From contig JASANC010000829.1 of the NCBI GenBank assembly GCA_030248135.1, forward strand, positions 82,535-146,534: a stretch of DNA of 64,000 nucleotides. Direction: 5' to 3'. A program made the position numbers and the translations under genes. The stretch is from Theristus sp. LFF4_11. Taxonomy: Eukaryota > Nematoda > Chromadorea > Monhysterida > Xyalidae. The notes beneath the pieces are model-generated. The model was given only the letters and a program-made list of their open reading frames with translations. It made no database searches and was not told where the DNA came from. Positions within the stretch are counted from its first letter, which is position 1. Each line of letters starts with the position of its first letter. Of this stretch, positions 46,601-64,000 are shown one piece after another.

Positions 46601-49600
46601 TTGACGCGGTGGAATAGCGTTTTCTGTCGAATTATAAACCAACGGTTGTTTGACGATTCAATGGGCCCAATTCAAAAGGGTTAATTGATAATATTGTGTG
46701 CAGGGTGTAGTAAGAATTGGCTCTGGCTCCCCAAAGAGTCCACCCTATAATAGTCCACCCTATAATAAATGCAAAACGAAATACTGAAAGCGCGAAAAAA
46801 AATTGAATTTTTGCGCCAAGTACAGTACGCTGCACTTAGCGCTCGTCCACAACTCAGCTCTCAAGCAGATGTTTTTGCTTTCTGCTGTGAATTTTTGTTT
46901 CTTTTCTCACAAATAGAACAATGCAGAAGCAGTTTTTTTTCGCTGGCACAATTTTCCCTGAAATCACTGTTTTTGTTGCAGCAGTGAAGCCACCAGGATT
47001 TTTTCTGGTTTTGCTGCATTTTGCGAAAAATGGATTGGAGTAGCGGATGTTCTGTGATTTTGCATACGAGCAGACAAAAGCACAACAACAGTTATTCGTG
47101 TGTTTCGTCGACATTTCCATTTGCGCAGCACCGACCCGGCTCCAAATGCCCGAACAATTTGGTTGTGACACGCTAATTTCTCAGTTCTCTAAAACTGGAA
47201 ATGTTTATCACAGAAAAACAGGCATTGGTCGGCCAATATCAGCAGAAAATCGGCAATTGTTCTTTTTGAAAGAAAGGAAACAAAAATCCACAGCAGAAAG
47301 CTGAAACATCTTTTTGAGTGCTCAGTGGTGGACTTGCGCAGCGTACTGTATTTGGCGGGAAAAGTGAACTTTTTTCGCGTTCTCACTATTTCGTTTCGCA
47401 TTCAATACAGGGTTGGAGAAGCAATTGAAATGGCCTCCCCGGGTGTAACGATCACTCTGGACCACCAACGCCTCGAATTCCCCGGCCTCGAACGCTGATG
47501 TGGGGATCAGAGCGCTCGGAACTTCGTCGACCTGCACTTTTGCTCAAAGTGAAAAATACACGGTTGCGTTTGGTTGTGTGTGTGCGTGTGTCGGTCGTTA
47601 ATGTTTCCACAATTAATTCACAATTCAATCTTTTCTCTTTTCTCTCTCTTTATTATTTATTCAAATAAAACAGTCGATAGCAGGAGAATAAAACGGCGCC
47701 GCTTCAATAAAACTTTTCTCGACGTTAATACACAGGAAACCGGTCAGTAGCTCGAGAAGCAGAAGAATAAAACACGTACTGGCACAACTGACACCGAACA
47801 ATAGCCGGGCACGGTTATTTATACAGTAAGTCACGTGACACCGGATTAACTGGGGTTAGGAATGAAACAACCAATCAACACACAGCAATCAGACGCGACC
47901 ACAATTACCAATCAGAAACGAGTAGGCGAGTGTCTGCACACACGCACCCTGTTATACGCAGTCACGCCAGGCACTCCCAGCACGCGAAAAGAGAACGGTG
48001 CGCCGCAAGGAAGCATGAGGCTAAAGTAGGCAATTCCTCTGAAATTTTAACACAAAAATGAGAAGTTTTGGGTCATGTGTGATTAAAAGTTCAGCCAAAA
48101 TCATCCAGTTTGCGCCGATGTTTATCGTGTAGTTTTTTGGATCATTGTATATCTTGACATTCTGTCCGAAAATTGAAAAGTGATGCTGTTGGTTTTGATT
48201 TTCTGTCCAAAGTCGACTCGCATCATTTTATTTTGTTTCAGGTGTCTCAAGTGAATCACGCTCAACAAAGGAAATGTCAGCTCGTCTGCAGCATCTTGGA
48301 GATCTTCAGACAGAATCCGTTAGTTGTTTTTGGTGGTAATTCTTAAATTTTGTCAATTTTTTTTCAAAAAAGACAGAAGTATAAAACAAAATAAGCTTGA
48401 AAAACGTCATGTTTCCAGTCCGTCTCTTTGTTCTTTCAGTTGTTTGGGTCAAGTGCTGAATTTCGATCAGGAACTTTGGCAGTCGATGAAAATGGCGATT
48501 CGTTTCGGAAACGAAAAGTTGACGTACACACTCGAATGTTAGTTGGCACGTATTTTGCTTGTGAGAAGTGGACTTAGTAGCCCGTTTATACCTGACGTAT
48601 AAACGGTAGTGTGCAATAACACGAGACCTAAGTGACGTGCCGGCTGAGTGACGTGCCGGCTGAGTGGCTGAGTGGATAGCACTTGGGACTTCCAATCGGA
48701 AGGCCCGGGTTCGAATCCGCTCGTGACCACTCGGCTGCCCCGGGTTGCGTGGGGCTTAATGGTTCGGCAGCATAAACGTCGGCTTTCTTGATTAACAAGA
48801 TTGCTGTTCCGGTGGCGAGGAACTCAATGACATCGCGCCCATGCATACCAGCGCAGCTTGCCCAACGCCCACTGCTATAGCAGAAAAACTGCTTCCAACG
48901 TCGCTGCCCATGTGGTGGACAATAAAAAATTGCGACACTGCCTTTCCCCAAGGGCGTTGGGTAAGGATAAAAAGGGGGCAACAAACAACAACAACAACCT
49001 AAGTGACGTGACGTGCCGTACAAGCATACGTCTGTATGAACGGCAGTATGCAATAACACGGGACCTAAAGTGACGTGACGTGCCGTGCCGTATGCGCATA
49101 CGTCAGGTATAAACGGGTCTTAACACCGCAAGTACTAGACACTGGCCTATATAAGCATGAGCGAAGCCTTGTGTCAATGTGCAACTCAAGTTTTGGTGCT
49201 CATTTTTGGGAGAACTGGTGCCGGGTCGCCCGACCTTTTTAAAAATTCAAAGCTACCAAAACTGCGATGGTTTGATTTGCGGGTATGGTGAGGCTGCGAA
49301 TGCGAAAGCTTTGTTTTGTCGATTAACCAGTATTCAGAATGTGTGTCGTCCAAAGACTTTCAGGTTAAAGCTGAACTTCTGTTCTGAGCCACGGTGGCCA
49401 GATACTGAACGTAACAAAGGGAACTCATCTCCTAATATCAGATAGCTGTCACTTAAACTGTTTTTCTTTATTTTCTGATCTTTCAGTATTGATCCCACCG
49501 TGCTATCCACTGGACCCCACACGACTGCGACTGAAAAATGAAACGGCAACCGTCGAGGTTGAGACGGTCTGGCGTCTCCGCGCAGCTCCTTCCCTGTTGG

Positions 49601-50209
49601 CGGATCTTAAGTGTGTTTCAACAGTTTCTTTTGTAGTTGCAATCAAACCGATGCTTGGTCAATGGTCGGTTAGCTGCAGAACCGGCTTTGGTGCGCACAG
49701 AATGCATACATGAACTGCACGTCTGTGCAGCCAACAATCAGCTAGTTGTATGCAGAGTGGTCCAAAAGTAGTGGGTGCAACATTGAATCGCTCGGATTCG
49801 GATTTTTTCCTTTAGCTGTACGGGCTTTCCCAGAATTAATCAGTTCATTGCATATGAATGGACTATTTTGTACACAAGCACAGGGATGTAGGAAAAGGAA
49901 GTTTTATTCTGGAACACAACAGTTTCTCAAAAAACGTCACCGGTGATATCACACCAGCAGACAAACACAAATGTCCGATCGGAATGACTCCAGCGCTATT
50001 AGGGTTTTCATTTTTCCTCAATTTCCAGAAAAGCCGTCCAACGGCTGGAGGAGGATTACCGAAAAAAACTGGATGAGTTTAAAGCAGCGCAATTGCGATT
50101 TGAACAGCAGGAGATGGAGAAGATGGCTAAGCGAGAACAACAGAGAAGCGAGTCAAAAGTGGACACGGAAACGTCTGATGATCCTGTGCTGGATTTGACA
50201 AAGTTCTAA
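43623..50209 (+). CDS. BABAM2: BRISC/BRCA1-A complex subunit BABAM2 (BRCC45)
   Basis: Scaffold subunit of the K63-specific deubiquitinase complexes BRISC and BRCA1-A; built from UEV-like domains. Exons: 43623-43688 (uncertain), 44147-44232, 44459-44574, 44814-45035, 45381-45467, 46002-46102, 46347-46473, 48242-48318, 48440-48537, 49487-49610, 50029-50209. From 44147 all phases join. Family segments in order: FTISVDCFKYQTMK, HFIFNWNDPLMPPEIEFHG, AWNGHDAACLRRWLRQIL, LLRVRLHDCG with LFFSPFLTA, KPHIPPLTDGSS, VLNFDQELWQSMKMAIRFGN and LIPPCYPLDPTRLRL. The first UEV domain ends near 45035 and the second begins near 46347. No catalytic Cys is expected in these UEV folds. The C-terminus ends in a charged coiled coil (RLEEDYRKKLDEFKAAQL) and an acidic tail. 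The 43623 exon does not match the phase of 44147, so the true first exon is unresolved. Confidence 0.78.
46765..47410. mobile_element. Foldback element in BABAM2 intron
   Basis: The left arm (GCAAAACGAAATACTGAAAG, CAAGTACAGTACGCTGC, CTTTCTGCTGTGAATTTTTG) is mirrored by the right arm (CAAAAATCCACAGCAGAAAG, GCGCAGCGTACTGTATTTGG, CTATTTCGTTTCGCATTC). Arms are about 200 bases with an unrelated centre. Exact ends and target duplication unclear. Confidence 0.6.
47411..48010 (-). other. Uncharacterised insert, possible minus-strand transcript remnant
   Basis: Between the foldback and BABAM2 exon 48242. On the minus strand a short open stretch (VDEVPSALIPTSAFEAGEFE) around 47440-47530 is followed by nothing recognisable. 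Several TTTATT/AATAAA motifs occur at 47640-47780. It may be a fragment of a retroelement or processed copy; nothing identifies it. Confidence 0.25.
48581..49117. mobile_element. MITE interrupted by a SINE
   Basis: CCCGTTTATACCTGACGTAT at 48581-48600 and its exact inverse at 49098-49117 are the ends. Internal GTGCAATAACACG and CCTAAGTGACGTG segments appear on both sides of the SINE at 48640-48997. Without the SINE the element is about 165 bases. BABAM2 intron. Confidence 0.75.
48640..48997 (+). mobile_element. tRNA-derived SINE
   Basis: The tRNA-like head has box A TGGCTGAGTGG (48665-48675) and box B GGTTCGAATCC (48708-48718), 32 bases apart, as in RNA polymerase III promoters. The anticodon-position triplet may be TCC. 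A ~250-bp body of unknown origin follows, ending in a (CAA)n tail. Flanking direct repeat CCTAAGTGACGTG (48627-48639 and 48998-49010) is a target duplication typical of LINE-driven insertion. The anticodon stem is degenerate, so it is not a functional tRNA. Confidence 0.85.
49680..49755. repeat. AGCTGATTGGTT-family fragment
   Basis: GCACAGAATGCATACATGAA followed by CCAACAATCAGCTAGTTG resembles one arm of the hairpin family at 27100-27245 and 35613-35780. In the last BABAM2 intron. Confidence 0.4.
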
Positions 50210-51001
50210 AAATGCATGCATTAAAGCGACTTGTTTTGGGGTTTGCATAACAACATCGCCATAACAGTAAAAATGCAAAAAAACATCGCAAAAATAAAAA
50301 GAGAAAAATTGGTAGCCTGAACCGAATTCTAAAGAGTCGGAACTCTTCCTCAGCGAAACCTTTTATGTGAAGGCACATCGGAATTTTGTTGCGGCGTTTT
50401 GTTTTGAAATCGTGGAATAGTTTTGGTGTACGGGTCAACGTTTTTATTTCTACAGTCGAAAAAATTTGTTACTGCTGAACTGTTGTCAACTACACTTGAG
50501 TCATGCGATTTTCTTGTCCGTGTTTTTTTCTCTGTTAATGTTTTGTTTTTCATGTGGGAAAACGCAAAATAAATCCTAGTGAAGTGAATTTCAAAAAAAA
50601 ACTTTCCATAGACAACTACTAACCGGTAAAAACTGTACGTAAAAAAGAAATAACAATACAACATTATTGAAAAGTGACAAAAAACCTCCGATAAAACTAA
50701 AATCGCACAACAGAGAAGGTATGGACTAGAAAAACCAAAATCAATGCAATACAGTAATTTAACATAATGCAAAAGAAATCGAAAAACATTCAGAATCGCT
50801 CACCGGAAGAACACAACAGAAAAAAACGCAAAAGTTCTCAACCATGGAATTCCAACGGTTGATTGACCTGCCTGCAGCTACTACAGCGTTCGGCTGTTTG
50901 GGTATTTACGTTGTGAAATCTGACCAAACCAAACACTACATCAATCAAGCAGCCAACAAAACCAAATAAATCATCTACTTTCCAACTTTTCGCGCAATTT
51001 A
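50210..51001. other. Convergent intergenic region, BABAM2 / phosphatase gene
   Basis: The two genes converge here. AT-rich, with AATAAA-type motifs on both strands (for example AATAAATCC near 50570 and AATAAA near 50967). No coding or RNA gene recognised. Confidence 0.4.
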
Positions 51002-63714
<12,713 letters not shown>

Positions 63715-64000
63715 CTGTAATTTTTGGGAGTGTACAAAACAAAAGAAATAAAAATCATGTTGTTTTTTTGGCTTCTGCAGTTCCTTCTTTTTCAAAATTG
63801 TTGTTTTTGTCGTTTTGAATTTTGAGAGTAATTTTCTTTTCAAGAAATCTTTTTTTGGAAAAATAACGGAAACAAAGTAGAGAGAGGCAGAGAGCAAATA
63901 TTCAATAGCATCAACTGATTTTCTGTGAAAGACATTTTTAATTGCTGGAAAAAACGAAAAGTACAGCACTTCGCTTTGTTTTTGAAACAGAAAGTGCAAT
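63715..64000. other. Window edge: upstream intron of the phosphatase gene
   Basis: AT-rich sequence preceding the IQ-motif exon on the minus strand. The upstream exon with the start codon is not in the window. Confidence 0.35.

Noticed and set aside
48653..48726. Functional tRNA gene
   Set aside because: Box A and box B are good, but the anticodon stem pairs poorly, the sequence continues into a SINE body with a (CAA)n tail, and a target duplication flanks the whole unit.

Overview
The window is nuclear DNA of an intron-rich animal, probably an invertebrate. It carries seven spliced protein-coding genes with GT-AG introns, a tRNA-derived SINE and many non-autonomous DNA transposons. Nothing fixes the phylum. 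The gene set (gamma-tubulin complex subunit, ALG5, iodotyrosine deiodinase, leishmanolysin-like protease, C2H2 zinc-finger protein, BABAM2, EF-hand phosphatase) is widespread in Metazoa. A mariner-type transposase remnant fits an invertebrate but does not prove one.

Layout: 35-3012 (+) is the 3' part of a gamma-tubulin complex component 2 gene. 4548-12424 (+) is ALG5, whose last intron (6770-12133) holds three head-to-tail copies of a Helitron/Helentron-like element filled with a ~180-bp minisatellite. 14125-15860 (+) is an iodotyrosine deiodinase with an N-terminal membrane-anchor exon. 16487-21252 (+) is a leishmanolysin-like (M8) metalloprotease. 21630-25649 (+) is a secreted protein with Apple/PAN-like segments, a 15-residue mucin repeat, two tandem copies of a domain I do not recognise, a Thr/Pro stalk and an EGF domain. 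25913-32142 is a transposon graveyard with long palindromic elements nested in one another. 32443-42873 (+) is a nuclear protein with about twelve C2H2 zinc fingers. 43623-50209 (+) is a BABAM2/BRCC45 orthologue. 51002-63714 (-) is an EF-hand serine/threonine phosphatase (PPEF/RdgC), and one of its introns holds a ~4.95-kb near-perfect palindrome flanked by TTAA.

The genes do not form a pathway; this looks like an ordinary metazoan neighbourhood with genes mostly head-to-tail. The unusual content is the repeat load. Several families can be defined from this window alone: two hAT MITEs with exact 8-bp target duplications, TA-flanked mariner-like MITEs, an inverted pair of TACCGTA-ended MITEs, two families of short hairpin elements, a SINE inserted in a MITE, the tandem Helitron-like array and the giant palindrome. 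Exon boundaries were inferred by eye from splice signals, reading-frame phase and family similarity. Where phases join cleanly across all exons (ALG5, deiodinase, the phosphatase core) confidence is high; N-terminal exons are the weakest part.
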